Below are positions 40,860-41,039 of a stretch of 41,039 nucleotides of DNA, piece by piece. The position numbers were made by a program, and so were the translations under genes. How positions within the stretch are numbered: position 1 is the stretch's first letter; the number at the start of each line of letters is the position of its first letter. Under the pieces are notes generated by a model, which was not told where the DNA came from, made no database searches, and worked only from the letters and a program-made list of their open reading frames with translations. The DNA is from an uncultured Sutterella sp. (GTDB taxonomy: Bacteria > Pseudomonadota > Gammaproteobacteria > Burkholderiales > Burkholderiaceae_F). The stretch spans positions 1 through 41,039 of the forward strand of contig UQNA01000024.1 of NCBI GenBank assembly GCA_900542195.1, read 5' to 3'.

Positions 40860-41039
40860 TTAGAAAATTTGACCTCGAATATTCGAATTCTGAATCAAAG
40901 CTCCTAACGGATCATTGTCTGCAGGCTGTTCATCAACACCTAAAGACGGAATCGCATCTTTACGGTTGGTGTAATAATAGTTGCCGCCTTCCTCAGTGAC
41001 TCCCGAAGGCGCTTTACGGACAACTTCAGGGTCGTTCTT
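40860..41039 (-). CDS. C-terminal end of a minus-strand gene, probably penicillin-binding protein 1A
   Basis: 59 codons enter from the right edge and stop at TAA (40860-40862). The end reads PEVVRKAPSGVTEEGGNYYY, then AIPSLGVDEQPADNDPLGAL, and finally NIRGQIF. A YYY/YYxxxF segment followed by SLGVD and a short acidic tail ending in xxIF is how betaproteobacterial PBP1A proteins often end. Too little is visible to be sure. Confidence 0.5.
   Translation of the reverse strand, partial: KNDPEVVRKAPSGVTEEGGNYYYTNRKDAIPSLGVDEQPADNDPLGALIQNSNIRGQIF

Overview
The window looks like a chromosomal segment of an anaerobic gut betaproteobacterium of the Sutterellaceae type (Sutterella/Parasutterella-like). 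This is an inference from three things: trimeric general porins, a secreted flavoprotein reductase in a 2-hydroxyacyl-CoA dehydratase setting, and large type V autotransporters. No rRNA or tRNA gene is present to confirm it.

Region 1 (1-13.7 kb) is the late half of a prophage with a contractile P2-like tail. Tape measure, X, D, V, U, W, J and I homologues run in one tightly packed plus-strand operon, followed by three tail-fibre genes. The last fibre gene (8271-8927) carries an exchangeable C-terminal tip. Seven further promoterless, startless tip cassettes follow it: one in the same orientation and six inverted. All eight tips begin with the same 37-nt repeat encoding RDNSTGF(T)(I/V)QWG. The array ends at a small accessory gene and a convergent tyrosine recombinase (11236-12447). 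I read this as a shufflon-like inversion system that switches the phage receptor-binding tip. The fibre shaft gene just upstream needs a -1 frameshift at an A AAA AAG heptamer. Holin, M15 endolysin, nested Rz/Rz1 and a 58-residue NrdD-tail-like protein close the region.

Region 2 (14-28.4 kb) is chromosomal. It holds a coupled pair of tiny membrane proteins, two porins, an EVE-domain protein, a RibD/DHFR-like reductase, two tandem autotransporters (the first broken by a nonsense codon and a frameshift, the second intact), a MerR regulator with a YbaK-type tRNA deacylase, and a decayed Rpn-family nuclease.

Region 3 (28.5-34.1 kb) is a five-gene operon: two 2-hydroxyacyl-CoA dehydratase-like subunits, their ATP-dependent activase, an unrecognised cysteine-motif protein and a CooC-like ATPase with a CxC motif. 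A convergent Crp/Fnr-family regulator follows. The combination suggests an iron-sulphur, possibly nickel-dependent, enzyme system of unknown substrate.

Region 4 (34.2-41 kb) holds an AAA-ATPase/PD-(D/E)XK protein, an exported fumarate-reductase-like flavoprotein and a tandem duplication of a 388-residue MFS transporter. Each transporter copy is followed on the minus strand by what looks like a Fur-repressed small RNA of about 130 nt: Fur-box dyad over a sigma70 promoter, two hairpins flanking a CUCCUUG linker, and a strong terminator. The linker complements the ribosome binding sites of the nearby flavoprotein, porin and dehydratase genes, so these may be PrrF/RyhB-like tandem iron sRNAs. A minus-strand gene end, probably penicillin-binding protein 1A, closes the window.
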